Shown here: positions 1 to 10,971 of the stretch, piece after piece
How the letters are laid out: each line of letters begins with the position of its first letter
Numbering within the stretch: the stretch's first letter is position 1
Assembly: GCF_014652435.1 (NCBI RefSeq)
Contig: NZ_BMYU01000008.1
Location: 136,686-200,685 of the forward strand
DNA from: Cognatundibacterium squillarum
Lineage (GTDB): Bacteria; Pseudomonadota; Gammaproteobacteria; Burkholderiales; Burkholderiaceae_D
Length of the DNA: 64,000 nt
Direction: 5' to 3'
Program-made: the position numbers and the translations under genes
The notes under the pieces: model-generated
Databases searched by the model: none
Seen by the model: only the letters and a program-made list of their open reading frames with translations
What the model was told of the DNA's origin: nothing

Positions 1-988
1 CATTAACAGGCATGTCCGATGAAATTTTCAACAACTCCAGCAAGCGCTCAACCCCCATCGCAAAGCCGCATGCGGGCGTGAATTTTCCACCGAATGTCGA
101 AAACAATGAATCATAGCGACCACCGGCACACACCGTACCCTGAGCACCTAATTCATCAGTCACCCATTCAAACACCGTACGGTTGTAGTAATCCATGCCG
201 CGCACGAGGCGAGGATTGATTTTAAATGGCACGTTGTTCGCGTTCAAAATAGCCTGTACGCCGTTAAAGTGCGCCATAGACTCTTCACCAAGATATTCAA
301 TCAGTTTTGGCGCTGCATTTACCAAAGCCTGCATGGCAGGATTTTTAGTATCTAGAATCCGCAACGGATTAGAGTACAGACGTCGCTTTGCATCCTCATC
401 AAGCAGCTCGGTGTGTTTTTCGAAATATTCGATCAGCGCTGCTCGGTGACGATTGCGCTCTTCCGCATCACCGATGGAATTAATTTCAAGGCGAATATTC
501 TGAAGCCCCAGGTCATCCCATAAACGCTGACACATTAAGATCATTTCGGCATCAATATCCGGACCTGAGAAGCCCAGCGCCTCCGCTCCAAACTGATGAA
601 ACTGACGGTAGCGTCCACGTTGCGGCTTTTCGTGACGGAACATTGGTCCGACATACCATAAACGCTTCGGACCATCATAGACGAGGTTATGCTCAATAGC
701 CGCACGAACCACGCCAGCGGTACCTTCAGGACGCAAGGTAAGAAGATCTCCGTTCAGAGAATCCTGAAAAGAGTACATTTCCTTTTCAACAATATCAGTA
801 ACTTCACCTAATCCGCGAGCAAATAATCCTGTCGGCTCGACAATTGGCGTGCGAATTTGCTGAAAACCATAGCCTTTCAGCACAGACTGAACAGTGTTTT
901 CTAAAATTTCCCAAAGTGGCGCATCACTTGGGAGCATGTCATTCATTCCTTTGACACCAACAATTTTTTCTGCTTTTTTCTCTGACAT
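1..988 (-). CDS. hisS: Histidyl-tRNA synthetase (partial, C-terminus outside the window)
   Basis: Charges tRNA-His with histidine in the cytoplasm. Reading back from the ATG at 986-988 gives about 329 residues that run off the left edge. Class II synthetase motif 2 is visible at about residues 85-130 ([13 protein letters not shown], then [16 protein letters not shown]), and the histidine-specific [14 protein letters not shown] segment lies near residue 260. The C-terminal anticodon-binding domain (roughly the last 100 residues) is missing only because the window ends. The start lies 15 nt downstream of the ispG stop, so it is probably co-transcribed with ispG. Confidence 0.97.
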   Translation of the reverse strand, partial: MSEKKAEKIVGVKGMNDMLPSDAPLWEILENTVQSVLKGYGFQQIRTPIVEPTGLFARGLGEVTDIVEKEMYSFQDSLNGDLLTLRPEGTAGVVRAAIEHNLVYDGPKRLWYVGPMFRHEKPQRGRYRQFHQFGAEALGFSGPDIDAEMILMCQRLWDDLGLQNIRLEINSIGDAEERNRHRAALIEYFEKHTELLDEDAKRRLYSNPLRILDTKNPAMQALVNAAPKLIEYLGEESMAHFNGVQAILNANNVPFKINPRLVRGMDYYNRTVFEWVTDELGAQGTVCAGGRYDSLFSTFGGKFTPACGFAMGVERLLELLKISSDMPVN

Positions 989-1003
989 TTGGACACTCAA
1001 TTT

Positions 1004-2263
1004 CTACACTGAAGGCGACTTGGAATAGTTTTTCACAACATACTCCTGAACGATCTTCTGGAACTCACTTGCAATATTCTCACCACGCAGCGTTTTGAAC
1101 TTTACACCATCAACAAACACTGGGGCAGCGGGCGACTCACCCGTTCCGGGAAGACTAATACCGATATTTGCGTGCTTAGACTCACCCGGCCCATTGACAA
1201 TACAACCCATAACTGCAACGTTCATATTTTCCACGCCTGGGAATTGCACTTTCCAGACCGGCATCTGATCACGTAAATATGTCTGGATATTATCAGCAAG
1301 CTCCTGAAATACTGTAGACGTCGTTCTGCCACATCCCGGACACGCGATAACCATCGGCGAAAATTTTCGCAAGCCCATAGTCTGCAAAATCTCCTGTGCA
1401 ACATAGACTTCTTTACAGCGGTCGCCACCTGGCTCAGGTGTCAACGAAATCCGAATTGTGTCACCGATACCTTGCTGCATGAGCACAGAAAGTGCCGCTG
1501 TTGAAGCAACGATACCCTTAGAGCCCATACCTGCCTCTGTCAATCCAAGATGTAACGGGTATTGGCATCGGCGGGCAAGTTCTGTGTACACCGCGATTAG
1601 ATCCTGAACCGCAGACACTTTACATGAAAGCACAATCTTGTCTGATGCAAGCCCGATTTCTTCAGCTTTAATTGCGCTTTCAATTGCCGAGGTGATTAAT
1701 GCTTCATACATTACGCCTTGCGCTGTCCACGGTTGCTCACGTCGAGCATTCTCATCCATGATACGAGCCAGCAAACTCTGATCTAAACTCCCCCAGTTCA
1801 CACCGATTCGAATTGTTTTTTCGTATCGACATGCAATTTCTATCATCTTTGCAAATTGCAGATCTTTCTTTGCTCCCTGGCCAACATTTCCAGGATTAAT
1901 TCTGTACTTTGAGAGTGCTTGGGCGCAGTCAGGAAAATCATTCAGCAGCAAATGTCCGTTGTAGTGAAAATCTCCTACCAGCGGAACATCAATTCCCATC
2001 TTATCCAACTGACTGCGAATTTCAGGTACTGCCTTAGCAGCCTCCGGAGTATTCACTGTTAGTCGAACCATTTCCGAACCAGCGCGGGCAAGCTCTTTAA
2101 TTTGAATCGCTGTCCCGATAACATCCGTAGTATCGGTATTCGTCATCGACTGTACGACAACAGGAGCCCCACCACCGATGATCACTTCTTTTTTGCCGTA
2201 ACTCACTTTGGCCGCGAGGCGGGGCAAACGTTGGAGCGGTCCCGAAAAAATCTCAGTACTCAT
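1004..2263 (-). CDS. ispG: 4-hydroxy-3-methylbut-2-enyl-diphosphate synthase (flavodoxin type)
   Basis: Penultimate enzyme of the non-mevalonate isoprenoid pathway: it reductively opens methylerythritol cyclodiphosphate to HMBPP. The protein has 419 residues. The three [4Fe-4S] ligands expected for IspG are visible: Cys308 and Cys311 in CPGCGRTTS, and Cys354 in [10 protein letters not shown]. The N-terminal half is the TIM-barrel part (VQSMTNTDT near residue 38). Its ATG overlaps the rodZ stop by 4 nt, so the two genes are translationally coupled. It sits in the usual betaproteobacterial order rlmN-pilF-rodZ-ispG-hisS. Confidence 0.97.
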   Translation of the reverse strand: MSTEIFSGPLQRLPRLAAKVSYGKKEVIIGGGAPVVVQSMTNTDTTDVIGTAIQIKELARAGSEMVRLTVNTPEAAKAVPEIRSQLDKMGIDVPLVGDFHYNGHLLLNDFPDCAQALSKYRINPGNVGQGAKKDLQFAKMIEIACRYEKTIRIGVNWGSLDQSLLARIMDENARREQPWTAQGVMYEALITSAIESAIKAEEIGLASDKIVLSCKVSAVQDLIAVYTELARRCQYPLHLGLTEAGMGSKGIVASTAALSVLMQQGIGDTIRISLTPEPGGDRCKEVYVAQEILQTMGLRKFSPMVIACPGCGRTTSTVFQELADNIQTYLRDQMPVWKVQFPGVENMNVAVMGCIVNGPGESKHANIGISLPGTGESPAAPVFVDGVKFKTLRGENIASEFQKIVQEYVVKNYSKSPSV

Positions 2264-3183
2264 TTATTAATTACCAAATTAGCGACATTCGTTTCCTTGG
2301 AAACAGGAAAACTATAGGGAGAACCTTTAACAAATACATCAACGCCTGCGGCATTGCCAATCTTCATATTCAAGCCATCGGCAATATCAAATTTTTCTTC
2401 ACTACCGCTTTTCAGCAACTTGGAGTAAACCACTTGCCCGCTGAAGCCCTTGACCTGAAGCCAGGAATCTTCCCTTGCTCTTACAACAACCTGAGATTCG
2501 ACATTAACTTTCAAGCCCTCTGCTGAACCAGATCCAGAAATTTCACCGAAATTAGCAACCGGACTTGCAACTTGATCACGACTCTCATGGGCACGGAACG
2601 TATCTACTACTGTATCAGCCACCTGACTGGATTTCTCTCTTGATACTTCTGAAATCTTTGATTCCGCCGAAACAGAAGACGAAGCATTAACATCATTTAA
2701 ATTATGATGAAAATAGCCGTTTTTCTCCGCATATTGAAATAGCAAAAAAACAAATGCAATTACCGCGAGAATTGATGCACCCAATAGGTAACGCCAATTT
2801 CCAGAGCCAGATTTGTTTAAAAATCTTGCACTGGAATCAGAAAATGGTGTTGACAATGCTGGCTTTGCATCCCCGATTAAACTAACTGTCGTAAGCTCTG
2901 CAGGAAGCTTGTTGGCTATCTCATCCCAATCTATTCCGACAAACCGAGCATACGACCGGACAAAGCCACGCGCGATTGCTGGCGCGGGAAACTGAGACCA
3001 CGAATCAGACTCAATCCAACCAACTTGCCTGATCGATATCTTCAACGCTTCGGCAACATGTTGAGCTGTTTTACTGGCATCTTCACGTCTACTGCGCAGA
3101 TACGAACCTAAAGAACTCTCTTGGATTACCCCCGGCTTTTGCACCGTTTCGGAATGAATACCATTGAAACCAGGCTCACTCAT
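2260..3183 (-). CDS. rodZ: RodZ-like helix-turn-helix / membrane protein
   Basis: Cytoskeletal adaptor thought to link MreB to the inner membrane and maintain rod shape. The N-terminus has a Xre-type HTH at about residues 25-95 ([20 protein letters not shown]). One transmembrane helix lies around residues 130-153 ([20 protein letters not shown]). A variable linker and a C-terminal DUF4115-type beta domain with the [12 protein letters not shown] motif follow. I chose the ATG at 3183; the TTG one codon earlier is also open. It overlaps the 3' end of pilF by 8 nt and ispG by 4 nt. Family assignment rests on the HTH-TM-DUF4115 layout and the gene order. Confidence 0.88.
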   Translation of the reverse strand: MSEPGFNGIHSETVQKPGVIQESSLGSYLRSRREDASKTAQHVAEALKISIRQVGWIESDSWSQFPAPAIARGFVRSYARFVGIDWDEIANKLPAELTTVSLIGDAKPALSTPFSDSSARFLNKSGSGNWRYLLGASILAVIAFVFLLFQYAEKNGYFHHNLNDVNASSSVSAESKISEVSREKSSQVADTVVDTFRAHESRDQVASPVANFGEISGSGSAEGLKVNVESQVVVRAREDSWLQVKGFSGQVVYSKLLKSGSEEKFDIADGLNMKIGNAAGVDVFVKGSPYSFPVSKETNVANLVINK

Positions 3184-3982
3184 CAAATGCCCCTTTTTGC
3201 ATTGACAAAAGCTCTTTCGATGATGGATGACGCTTTCTTAGCTGAGCGGCAAGCGAAGAAACAGCAGAGTCATCACCCAACTTACGCTCAATCTTAATCG
3301 CGAGCCACAAAACATCAGCAGCATAAATTTCCTGCTTCAGCACGCGCTGGATATAAAACCTTGCTTGTGAAAACTCACCTCTATCGAAGTAAATTTTCGC
3401 CAGATTCGCATTTACGCCGGAATGAGAAGGATCAACCTTAAAACCTTGTGCAAAATATTTTTCCGCTAAAGCGGAGTCCTTCAATTTAAGGCTACACAAG
3501 CCAGCGTTATTCAACGCCAATCCAGGTGTTGGGTACGTAGAATCGGCGATAACACGATCCAATAATTGCAGCCCACGCCTCTCACGGCCGGATTGACATA
3601 AGAACCAACCATAATTATTGAGGGTTTCCGACCTTCCTGGCTCGAGCTTCAGTGCATATTCAAAATTATCTTCTGCCAGCTGCTTTTCGCCCATTTCCAT
3701 AAAAACCAACGCCCTCACAACATAGGCATCCGTATTATCAGGTGCGACGATAAGAGCCTGACGGATTTCGTCCAACGCGACCTTGTACTGTCCCTGCTGG
3801 TAGTAACTTACAGCAAGCTGCAACCGGATTGCTGCGCGACGATGTAGCTCAGCCTTGTCAACGTTTTCCGACTGACTGTCCTTCTCAACATCCAGTCGCC
3901 CCTTTGTTGCGCAACCCGAAAATGAAAATGTTACAGACGCTAAGGTCAAAAACATCAGCATTCCAGCAAGTGTTCGTCTCAA
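3176..3982 (-). CDS. pilF: Type IV pilus biogenesis/stability lipoprotein PilF (PilW)
   Basis: Outer-membrane pilotin lipoprotein that helps the PilQ secretin assemble. It has a lipoprotein signal peptide with a lipobox ending at Cys24 ([10 protein letters not shown]). TPR repeats at about residues 45-245 carry typical patterns ([55 protein letters not shown]). The length of 268 residues is normal for the family. Its start overlaps the rlmN stop by 4 nt. No pilus structural genes are in the window, so its partners are elsewhere. Confidence 0.9.
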   Translation of the reverse strand: MRRTLAGMLMFLTLASVTFSFSGCATKGRLDVEKDSQSENVDKAELHRRAAIRLQLAVSYYQQGQYKVALDEIRQALIVAPDNTDAYVVRALVFMEMGEKQLAEDNFEYALKLEPGRSETLNNYGWFLCQSGRERRGLQLLDRVIADSTYPTPGLALNNAGLCSLKLKDSALAEKYFAQGFKVDPSHSGVNANLAKIYFDRGEFSQARFYIQRVLKQEIYAADVLWLAIKIERKLGDDSAVSSLAAQLRKRHPSSKELLSMQKGAFDE

Positions 3983-5136
3983 GAGGATATCTCCACAATT
4001 TTCCCGAAATTAGCACCAAATTTAGTCTGGTACTCAGCCATTTTCTGCATTCGCTCCTGAACCCTCGTGCGGTCACGAACATCCCCCGCCAACTGACCAC
4101 AGGCAGCATCGATATCATCTCCCCTGGTTTTGCGAATCGTCGTAACCAGGCCCGCATCCAGGAGGATTTGCGAAAATGCTTTGATACGCACGTTGTTTGA
4201 ACGCTTGAGACCAGATTCAGGAAATGGATTAAAGGGGATCAAGTTAAATTTGCACGGGACATCTTTTACAAGTGCAATTAACTCCCTAGCATGCAAATCA
4301 GTATCATTTACCCCATCCAACATGCAATACTCAAATGTAATAAAGTCTCTTGGCGCGAATTCCAAATAGCGCTTACAAGCCGCCATCAGCTCTTTCAGTG
4401 GGTACTTTTTATTTAACGGAACCAACACATCTCGCAAAGCATCATTTGACGCATGCAGGGAAACAGCAAGAGCAACGGGACACTCCTGCGCAAGCTTATC
4501 AATCATGGGAACGACACCGCTGGTAGAAACGGTCACCCGACGCCGGGATAATCCGTACGCATTATCATCCAGCATCAATTTTAACGCTGCCACAGTAGGG
4601 TCAAAATTAAGCAGCGGCTCCCCCATTCCCATCATAACTACATTAGTAATTTGCCTATCGCCTTTTGGTCCTGGCTGAACACCCTTCGATCGCCGCAGTT
4701 CAAACTCTGCCATCCAAAGTTGACCAATAATTTCAGACACCGATAAATTACGACTAAATCCCTGTTTCCCAGTTGAGCAAAACCGACAATTGACAGCACA
4801 ACCCGCCTGAGTGGATACACAAAGCGTACCACGAGTTTCCTCGGGGATATAAACCGTCTCCACAGCATTACCCTGACCAACATCGATCAACCACTTGCGG
4901 GTACCATCAGAAGAAACGTGATCACTTATAGCAGACGGAGCGCGAACTTCGGCACAGCGAGACATTTTCTCACGCAATGACTTTGCAAGATCTGTCATTC
5001 GTGCAAAGTCAGACTCACCGAACTGATGAATCCATCGTTGCAACTGTTTAGCCCGAAATGCTTTTTCCCCCAATTCATCGCAATAAGCTATGAATCCAGC
5101 CGGATCAAAATCGAGTAAATTAACAGGTGCAGTCAT
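3979..5136 (-). CDS. rlmN: Dual-specificity 23S rRNA A2503 / tRNA A37 C2-methyltransferase
   Basis: Radical-SAM enzyme that methylates C2 of A2503 in 23S rRNA and A37 in some tRNAs. The radical SAM cysteines are Cys113, Cys117 and Cys120 ([12 protein letters not shown]). The cysteine that carries the methyl intermediate is Cys346 in [18 protein letters not shown] and the [10 protein letters not shown] segment are also family hallmarks. At 385 residues it is full length. A GGAGAGG ribosome site lies just before the ATG and directly follows a 9-bp hairpin (5150-5181). It is the first gene of the rlmN-pilF-rodZ-ispG-hisS run. Confidence 0.96.
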   Translation of the reverse strand: MTAPVNLLDFDPAGFIAYCDELGEKAFRAKQLQRWIHQFGESDFARMTDLAKSLREKMSRCAEVRAPSAISDHVSSDGTRKWLIDVGQGNAVETVYIPEETRGTLCVSTQAGCAVNCRFCSTGKQGFSRNLSVSEIIGQLWMAEFELRRSKGVQPGPKGDRQITNVVMMGMGEPLLNFDPTVAALKLMLDDNAYGLSRRRVTVSTSGVVPMIDKLAQECPVALAVSLHASNDALRDVLVPLNKKYPLKELMAACKRYLEFAPRDFITFEYCMLDGVNDTDLHARELIALVKDVPCKFNLIPFNPFPESGLKRSNNVRIKAFSQILLDAGLVTTIRKTRGDDIDAACGQLAGDVRDRTRVQERMQKMAEYQTKFGANFGKIVEISS

Positions 5137-5149
5137 ACAAAACCTCTCC

Positions 5150-5181
5150 GGCTCACCACCTATATCATTCGATGGTGAGCC
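5150..5181 (-). promoter_or_regulatory. Hairpin in the ndk-rlmN gap, just before the rlmN ribosome site
   Basis: GGCTCACCA (5150-5158) pairs perfectly with TGGTGAGCC (5173-5181) across a 14-nt AT-rich loop. In the minus-strand transcript it lies between ndk and rlmN and ends right at the rlmN Shine-Dalgarno. There is no T-run, so it is not a classical terminator. It may be a processing site, an mRNA stabiliser or an element affecting rlmN translation. The structure is visible; the function is inference. Confidence 0.5.
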
Positions 5182-5211
5182 AACAAATTACTACATTACA
5201 TCCAACTCAAA

Positions 5212-5637
5212 TTAACGAGAGTAGACGTTTAAAGCAGGAAAAAAATATGCAATCTCAACTGCTGCAGTTTCAGCAGCATCGGAACCATGAACAGCATTTG
5301 CATCGATACTGTCTGCGAAATCCGCACGAATAGTGCCTTTTTCAGCTTTCTTAGGGTCAGTCGCGCCCATGAGATCGCGATTTTTCAGAATCGCGCCTTC
5401 ACCTTCCAATACCTGAATCATTACAGGACCGGAAACCATGAAGTCGACCAGATCTTTAAAGAATGGACGCTCACGGTGAACAGCATAGAAGCCTTCTGCT
5501 TCAGCACGAGATAACTGAACCATGCGAGCAGCCACTACTTTCAGGCCTGCACCTTCAAAACGGCTATAAATTTGACCGATAACATTTTTTGCAACTGCAT
5601 CTGGTTTAATGATGGATAAAGTACGTTCGATAGCCAT
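5212..5637 (-). CDS. ndk: Nucleoside diphosphate kinase
   Basis: Transfers the gamma-phosphate of ATP to nucleoside diphosphates to balance NTP pools. The protein begins [10 protein letters not shown] and has 141 residues, the usual family length. The phosphorylated catalytic histidine is His117 in [13 protein letters not shown] chose the ATG at 5637 rather than an in-frame start 12 nt upstream, because a GGAG ribosome site precedes it and the N-terminus then matches the family. It lies upstream of rlmN in the same orientation. Confidence 0.97.
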   Translation of the reverse strand: MAIERTLSIIKPDAVAKNVIGQIYSRFEGAGLKVVAARMVQLSRAEAEGFYAVHRERPFFKDLVDFMVSGPVMIQVLEGEGAILKNRDLMGATDPKKAEKGTIRADFADSIDANAVHGSDAAETAAVEIAYFFPALNVYSR

Positions 5638-5758
5638 GAAAAACTCCAATAAAATGAATAAGTTAAGATAAATTCAAAAGAAATCATCCAACCTTAGATT
5701 TTAGCATGAATAGTGGCACAGATAAGATTGAGCGAGAAATTAAGCAATGAACAACCCA

Positions 5759-7090
5759 TTAACGATCAAAAACTGCCATGGATTCGACATGCGATGTATG
5801 AGGGAACATGTTAACTACACCGGCTGCTTTCATTTTATACCCAGCCTCGGCGACCAGAATCCCTGCATCCCTCGCTAACGTTGACGGACTACAGGAGACG
5901 TAGACGATACGCTTAGGCAACCGGTCAGGCACTTCTCTAGAGATCGCCGCAAGCGCCTGACAAACAGCCTGCGCACCATCTCGAGGCGGATCAATCAACA
6001 TCCTGTCGAAACTCCCCAATCCCAGCAAATCTTTTGCATCTACTTCAAATAAATTGCGAGTTCCAAATGAAACTTTCTCTGCCAATCCATTAGCAATAGC
6101 ATTTTCCATTGCTCGCTCAGTTAAGGCCTGACTACCCTCAATACCAACAACCTCTCTGGCAAGCGTAGCTATAGGCAACGTAAAATTTCCGATCCCGCAA
6201 AACAAATCTGCAACACGATCACCAGCCTGAATATCGAGCATTCTTAATGCCCTGGCAACCAGCACACGATTAATCTGATGATTTACCTGAGTAAAATCGG
6301 TGGGTTTAAACGGCATTTTTACGCCAAATTCCGGCAATAAATAATGAAGCTCTGGATCATTTGGATAGTACGGCTCCGCGGAATCTGGTCCTTTTGTTTG
6401 CAACCACCAATAAATCTTATGCCGATCAGCAAACTCCTTCAGCAAAACCTCATCTCTCTCAGTCAATGGAGCCATAATCCTCAACACCATTACTGTCTTG
6501 CCCTCACCGATCGCGAGTTCAATTTGCGGCAACTGCTCAACAATAGACAAAGATGAAATTAAATTACGAAGTGGCATTAACATGCCAGATACATGCCGCG
6601 GCAAAATCTGACATGTCTCCATATTGGCCACATACCGAGATTTTTTCTCGTGAAATCCAACCAGCACCATCCCCTTTTTATGCACATTCCGCACAGACAG
6701 CCTGGCCCTGAAGCGATAACCCCAAGTTGGCCCCTGAATCGGACGCAGGATAGTATCAGGGCGAACCTTACCAATATGCTTAAGATTATCTTCAAGTACC
6801 CTTTGCTTTACAGACACCTGCGCTGACGGCTCAAGATGCTGCATGGAACACCCACCACATACCCCAAAAAATTCACACTTTGGCTTCACCCGCTGTGACG
6901 AGGCAACATGCAACTCCGTCAACTCAGCGACCTCAAAACTATTTTTTTTCTTAAATGTACTGAACGAAACTCGCTCACCTGGCAATGCACCCTCAACAAA
7001 TACAACCTTTCCCTGACTTCCATCTTCGTTAACCATGTGCCCGACACCACGGGCATCCATATCAAGTGACGAGATATTAATTGCGCTCAT
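5759..7090 (-). CDS. rlmD: 23S rRNA (uracil-1939-C5)-methyltransferase
   Basis: SAM-dependent methyltransferase that makes m5U1939 in 23S rRNA. An N-terminal TRAM domain covers about residues 1-60. The [4Fe-4S] cysteines follow (CEFFGVCGGC, Cys72, Cys78 and Cys81, with a fourth in METCQIL). The SAM-binding core has DLFCGIGNFTLP, and the catalytic cysteine is in VYVSCSPSTLARD. An in-frame TTG lies three codons upstream, but the ATG at 7090 is preferred. That ATG directly abuts the T-run of the upstream rpoS terminator and has no visible ribosome site. Confidence 0.93.
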   Translation of the reverse strand: MSAINISSLDMDARGVGHMVNEDGSQGKVVFVEGALPGERVSFSTFKKKNSFEVAELTELHVASSQRVKPKCEFFGVCGGCSMQHLEPSAQVSVKQRVLEDNLKHIGKVRPDTILRPIQGPTWGYRFRARLSVRNVHKKGMVLVGFHEKKSRYVANMETCQILPRHVSGMLMPLRNLISSLSIVEQLPQIELAIGEGKTVMVLRIMAPLTERDEVLLKEFADRHKIYWWLQTKGPDSAEPYYPNDPELHYLLPEFGVKMPFKPTDFTQVNHQINRVLVARALRMLDIQAGDRVADLFCGIGNFTLPIATLAREVVGIEGSQALTERAMENAIANGLAEKVSFGTRNLFEVDAKDLLGLGSFDRMLIDPPRDGAQAVCQALAAISREVPDRLPKRIVYVSCSPSTLARDAGILVAEAGYKMKAAGVVNMFPHTSHVESMAVFDR

Positions 7091-7122
7091 AAAAACCAAA
7101 AGCGGACGACCTACCGTCCGCT
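7091..7122 (-). terminator. Rho-independent terminator downstream of rpoS
   Basis: On the minus strand AGCGGAC and GTCCGCT (7116-7122 and 7101-7107) form a 7-bp stem followed by TTTTGGTTTTT. It ends rpoS transcription. The T-run finishes exactly at the rlmD start codon, so rlmD must depend on read-through or a promoter inside this short gap. Confidence 0.82.
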
Positions 7123-7184
7123 ACCTTTTGTTAAATAAAATCAGAATTATAGAGAATTAGAGATGGCGAACCAACCAGTGACAC

Positions 7185-8216
7185 TCAAATAAATGCATCC
7201 CTACCAACCCCGCGTGACAAAAAAGTCCTCTTAAGTTTAATCAAAGCCTCTTGCTGAATCTGGCGGACACGTTCCCTGGTAATACCCATTTCATCAGCAA
7301 GAGTTTCGAGTGTCGCGGGATCATCATTATCGAGACCAAACCGACGAATCACGACAATTCGCTGCTTATCCGGCAATTTTGATAACCAATCACGCACTAG
7401 TAACGCCATCTCATGATGCTCAGCACGTGAATCAGGCCCATCATCCGCATCACCAGGCAACATATCCATCAAACTTGACTGAGGGTCGTTATCCAGTGGC
7501 GTATCGAGTGATGCAGCGTGCTCGGACAGTGCCAGAATATCTTGAACCTCATCCACCGGCCTATCGACAAGCAAAGCAATATCTTCAAGATTTGCATCGC
7601 GCCCATCACTTCGCTGAGATTCGAGATGATATTTAGCCCGCAATATCTGATTCAACTCCCGAACCATATGCACAGGAAGGCGAATTGTTCGCGCCTGATT
7701 CATGATGGCTCGTTCGATACTTTGCCGAATCCACCAGGTTGCGTAAGTTGAAAAGCGAAAACCTCGCTCCGGCTCAAATTTATCGATCGCATGCATTAAA
7801 CCAAGGTTACCCTCCTCGATCATATCCAGCAGAGCAACCCCACGGTTAATGTAATGCTTCGCGATTGAGACAACCAGCCGCAGATTATGCTCTATCATTT
7901 TTTGCCGCGCCTGAAAATTCCCCTGTTTAGCCAGGGTTGCGAAGTGCAACTCTTCTGCCGCATCAAATAAAGGTCTGGTTCCTATTTGATTTAAGTAAAA
8001 CTGTGTAGTATCCGTAGAAAGCTCTGCTGCCAAAACACTTTTCAATTCATCGATCGGTGCCACAACCGTTGCTGCGGGCTCTGCAGCCTCATCCGAAGAA
8101 TCTTCGTCACCGTCTGATTGCTCGCCAGCTTGCTCTAACAACGCAGGATCGTCCAAAAGGGAGTTCTCAACTGAAAACTCCCCCGACTCTGAATCATGGT
8201 TTGCATTTTTTTGCAT
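7185..8216 (-). CDS. rpoS: RNA polymerase sigma factor RpoS
   Basis: Stationary-phase and stress sigma factor of the sigma-70 family. Region 1.2 ([15 protein letters not shown]) is followed by region 2 ([52 protein letters not shown]). Region 4 ends with the [23 protein letters not shown]. An acidic N-terminal stretch precedes region 1.2. The ATG at 8216 is chosen over GTG codons just upstream; GTGGTG six bases before it can act as the ribosome site. It follows nlpD in the classic surE-pcm-nlpD-rpoS cluster. Members of this arrangement often have an rpoS promoter inside nlpD; I did not locate one here. Confidence 0.95.
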   Translation of the reverse strand: MQKNANHDSESGEFSVENSLLDDPALLEQAGEQSDGDEDSSDEAAEPAATVVAPIDELKSVLAAELSTDTTQFYLNQIGTRPLFDAAEELHFATLAKQGNFQARQKMIEHNLRLVVSIAKHYINRGVALLDMIEEGNLGLMHAIDKFEPERGFRFSTYATWWIRQSIERAIMNQARTIRLPVHMVRELNQILRAKYHLESQRSDGRDANLEDIALLVDRPVDEVQDILALSEHAASLDTPLDNDPQSSLMDMLPGDADDGPDSRAEHHEMALLVRDWLSKLPDKQRIVVIRRFGLDNDDPATLETLADEMGITRERVRQIQQEALIKLKRTFLSRGVGRDAFI

Positions 8217-8340
8217 AATTATCACCACAGCAGTTCATCGGTTGGTCAAAGGGTGAACACCCCAGCTTTGTGATGCTTACTTGCAGATGAATCATTACTT
8301 CGCAATCAGGTACAAATGCCCCTGACAAAACCATACTTAC

Positions 8341-9336
8341 TCAACGCGGCGGCAAGTATTTTGCCGGATCAACTGACTTCCCGTTCAATCTAATTTCAAA
8401 ATGCAGTTTTATAGTATCACTATCGGAATTGCCCATTTCAGCAATTTTTTGCCCCTTAGTGACGTTCTGACCTTCTTTCACAACTATTGTCTTATTGTGA
8501 GCATACGCTGAGAGCAAATTGTTACTGTGACGCAATATAACCAAATTTCCATACCCTCGAATACCACTACCTACATACATTACTCGCCCAGTGCCTGCAG
8601 CATGAATGTCTTGCCCAAGCTTTCCTAAAAAATCGAGTCCTTTATTTTTTCCCTCATCAAATAATGCCGATGGCTTGGATTCCACTGGCCACATCCAGTC
8701 AACACTATCAGACTCGACTGGAGGAGAATTTTCGCTCGGCTTTTCAGGATTCTTTGGAGGCGGGGTTACAGCGGTAGAAGGCAAAGTCTGCGGCGATAAA
8801 GACTGCTGCGAATCAACCTTCTGAAGCTCCGCATACGCAACCTCAGAATATGCCCGTTTATCGCCTTTTGGCGCCACCTTATTTGCAGCCCCCCCACCAA
8901 CTCCGGTAACACTAGAATTTACCTGTAGCGGCCTCACCTCAGAAACTACCGGACTTGCAACTGGCGCAGTCTGTGCAGCACTAAGAGATGCAACGGTTTC
9001 CGGAGGTGCAATTTTTAATACTTGATCTACTTTAATATCGTTTGGGTTCTTCAACCCATTCCACAAAACCAGATCTGTATAATTCCGTCCATGATCAAGT
9101 GCAATTTTATATAGCGTATCACCACGCTTTACAACGTAAGTACCGCGAATTGGCTCCGCAGATTTCGGCTGGCTAGTTTTAACAGTTGGCACAATCGGAA
9201 TCACAACCGATTCTTGTGGAATCATGCTCCCACGCCTATCTTCAACAGGCGCCTGATGCGTCGTCGTTGAACATGCTGACAAAAAAAAGACGGTCACTAC
9301 CGCCAATCCTGGAATATATGTATTAAATTTCAGCAT
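8341..9336 (-). CDS. nlpD: NlpD-like LysM / M23 lipoprotein (amidase activator)
   Basis: Outer-membrane lipoprotein of the EnvC/NlpD type that activates cell-division amidases. The lipobox LSACSTT places the modified cysteine at residue 22. A LysM domain lies at about residues 67-110 (GTYVVKRGDTLYKIALDHG). A proline- and serine-rich linker leads to a LytM/M23 domain at about 225-328. The zinc-binding residues of active M23 peptidases are not conserved (NKGLDFLGKLGQDIHA), as is usual for NlpD, so it is probably not itself a peptidase. It lies between pcm and rpoS. Confidence 0.92.
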   Translation of the reverse strand: MLKFNTYIPGLAVVTVFFLSACSTTTHQAPVEDRRGSMIPQESVVIPIVPTVKTSQPKSAEPIRGTYVVKRGDTLYKIALDHGRNYTDLVLWNGLKNPNDIKVDQVLKIAPPETVASLSAAQTAPVASPVVSEVRPLQVNSSVTGVGGGAANKVAPKGDKRAYSEVAYAELQKVDSQQSLSPQTLPSTAVTPPPKNPEKPSENSPPVESDSVDWMWPVESKPSALFDEGKNKGLDFLGKLGQDIHAAGTGRVMYVGSGIRGYGNLVILRHSNNLLSAYAHNKTIVVKEGQNVTKGQKIAEMGNSDSDTIKLHFEIRLNGKSVDPAKYLPPR

Positions 9337-9366
9337 CCTGAACTTTATATTAAATAACTAACAATT

Positions 9367-10185
9367 TCAGGTCACACCTGATCTCAACGGCACAAAATGA
9401 CATTGTTCAATCTCAGTTGAACGCCATTCTGTCTGAGATATTCTCTCAATGAGCTGCAATATTTGTCTCTTTCCTCCGACAGGCGCGACCAAACGCCCAC
9501 CGATCTTTAGCTGCTGCAATAATTCCTCTGGAATCTCAATCCCGGCAGCTGCCAAAATAATGCCATCAAATGGTGCTATTAATTTCAACCCACCGCACCC
9601 ATCACCATAATGGAGCCTGATATTTGCTATTCTCAACGGCCGTAAATTACTCTTTGCAAGATCATGTAAAGCCCGGATTCTCTCTATTGAAAAAACTTCT
9701 TTCGATACAAGCGACAAAACTGCCGCCTGATAGCCGCAACCCGTTCCAACCTCGAGTACGCGGTCCAGATCCTTTCCAGCCCTCATCAACTCAATCATTC
9801 TTGCAACAATATATGGCTGAGAGATAGTCTGATGATGTCCGATCGGCAGAGATGCATCGATATATGCCTGCCCAACCATTCCAGGCTCAAGAAATGCATG
9901 ACGAGGGATTGAAAGCATGGCATCCAGGACGATCCTATCCTTCACACCAAGCTGCGCAATCCTCTGCACCATCGCTTTGCGCAGCCCTTCGGGTACCGGC
10001 TCTCGCTCAACTGATGCGACAACAGGAATCGGCGCCATGTTTTTTTGATGCAAATCGCGAATCTGACGGGAATTTTGCATCGCCGTTTGCCCGGAATACA
10101 AGGTATTTGCAATCGCTGAGGGCTTCCCACCCGTCTGTACAACCGACGAAAGTGATAATGGAAAGCGCTTTTCCGGAGACGTCAT
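9367..10185 (-). CDS. pcm: Protein-L-isoaspartate O-methyltransferase
   Basis: Repairs damaged proteins by methylating L-isoaspartyl residues with SAM. The SAM-binding motif [16 protein letters not shown] and the family segment [17 protein letters not shown] are clear. The protein has 272 residues, about 60 more than the minimal enzyme; the extra part is an N-terminal extension. The start could lie further downstream, for example at a methionine near residue 36 or 50. I kept the first ATG because it overlaps the surE stop by 4 nt. Operon with surE, nlpD and rpoS. Confidence 0.92.
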   Translation of the reverse strand: MTSPEKRFPLSLSSVVQTGGKPSAIANTLYSGQTAMQNSRQIRDLHQKNMAPIPVVASVEREPVPEGLRKAMVQRIAQLGVKDRIVLDAMLSIPRHAFLEPGMVGQAYIDASLPIGHHQTISQPYIVARMIELMRAGKDLDRVLEVGTGCGYQAAVLSLVSKEVFSIERIRALHDLAKSNLRPLRIANIRLHYGDGCGGLKLIAPFDGIILAAAGIEIPEELLQQLKIGGRLVAPVGGKRQILQLIERISQTEWRSTEIEQCHFVPLRSGVT

Positions 10186-10922
10186 AAACTATCCAATTCC
10201 AGATGCCGCAATTGTTCAAAGTGAGTCAAATCAATTTGCAACGGTGTTACTGAAACATATCGGTTTGCCACTATTGCAAAATCCGTATCGAAACTACCGT
10301 CGTCAACACCACCGGGCGGCCCAATCCAGTACATATCTCGGCCTTTGGGGTCACTCATGCGAATGACTGGCTCAGAGCTGTGGCGCTTCCCCAATCTAGC
10401 CTTACGCACACCCAGTATTTGGTTTATTGGTTGGTTTGGGATATTAACGTTTAACAGGTATCGTTTACCCAGTTCCGGAAATTGATGCTTAACAAGCTTA
10501 GCGGCGACTTGAGCCGCAGCATCCAGATGCATCCACCCTTTATCAACTTGTGAAAAAGCAATCGATGGAATTCCGAATAAGTAGCCTTCTGTAGCAGCCG
10601 CAACCGTACCGGAATAAAGTGTATCGTCTCCCAGATTTTGCCCCTGATTAATACCGGAAACAACAAGATCCGGCCTGACCTGCATAAGGCTGGTTAAAGC
10701 GATATGAACACAATCGGCAGGGGTACCATTCACAAAGTAAAAACCGTTAGAAGCTTGCTCAACAAAAAGAGGCCTATCTAACGTCAGCGCATTTGACGCG
10801 CCTGACCGGTTTGAGTCAGGTGCGACAACGGTAACATTCGCGAAACTCGAAAGTGCCTGAGATAATGCCAGCAATCCCGGCGCGAGATACCCGTCGTCAT
10901 TACTAATCAAAATATTCATCAT
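10182..10922 (-). CDS. surE: 5'/3'-nucleotidase SurE
   Basis: Metal-dependent survival-protein phosphatase acting on nucleoside monophosphates. The N-terminal NDDGYLAPG carries the metal-binding aspartates, with [10 protein letters not shown] and [19 protein letters not shown] as further family motifs. Length is 246 residues. Two ATG codons are adjacent (10922 and 10919) and no strong ribosome site separates them, so the start is uncertain by one residue. It is the first gene of the surE-pcm-nlpD-rpoS cluster. Confidence 0.95.
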   Translation of the reverse strand: MMNILISNDDGYLAPGLLALSQALSSFANVTVVAPDSNRSGASNALTLDRPLFVEQASNGFYFVNGTPADCVHIALTSLMQVRPDLVVSGINQGQNLGDDTLYSGTVAAATEGYLFGIPSIAFSQVDKGWMHLDAAAQVAAKLVKHQFPELGKRYLLNVNIPNQPINQILGVRKARLGKRHSSEPVIRMSDPKGRDMYWIGPPGGVDDGSFDTDFAIVANRYVSVTPLQIDLTHFEQLRHLELDSL

Positions 10923-10971
10923 TTCAATTTTACATGACGAAAAGGTGGATATTCTAACGACTGAACAGAAA

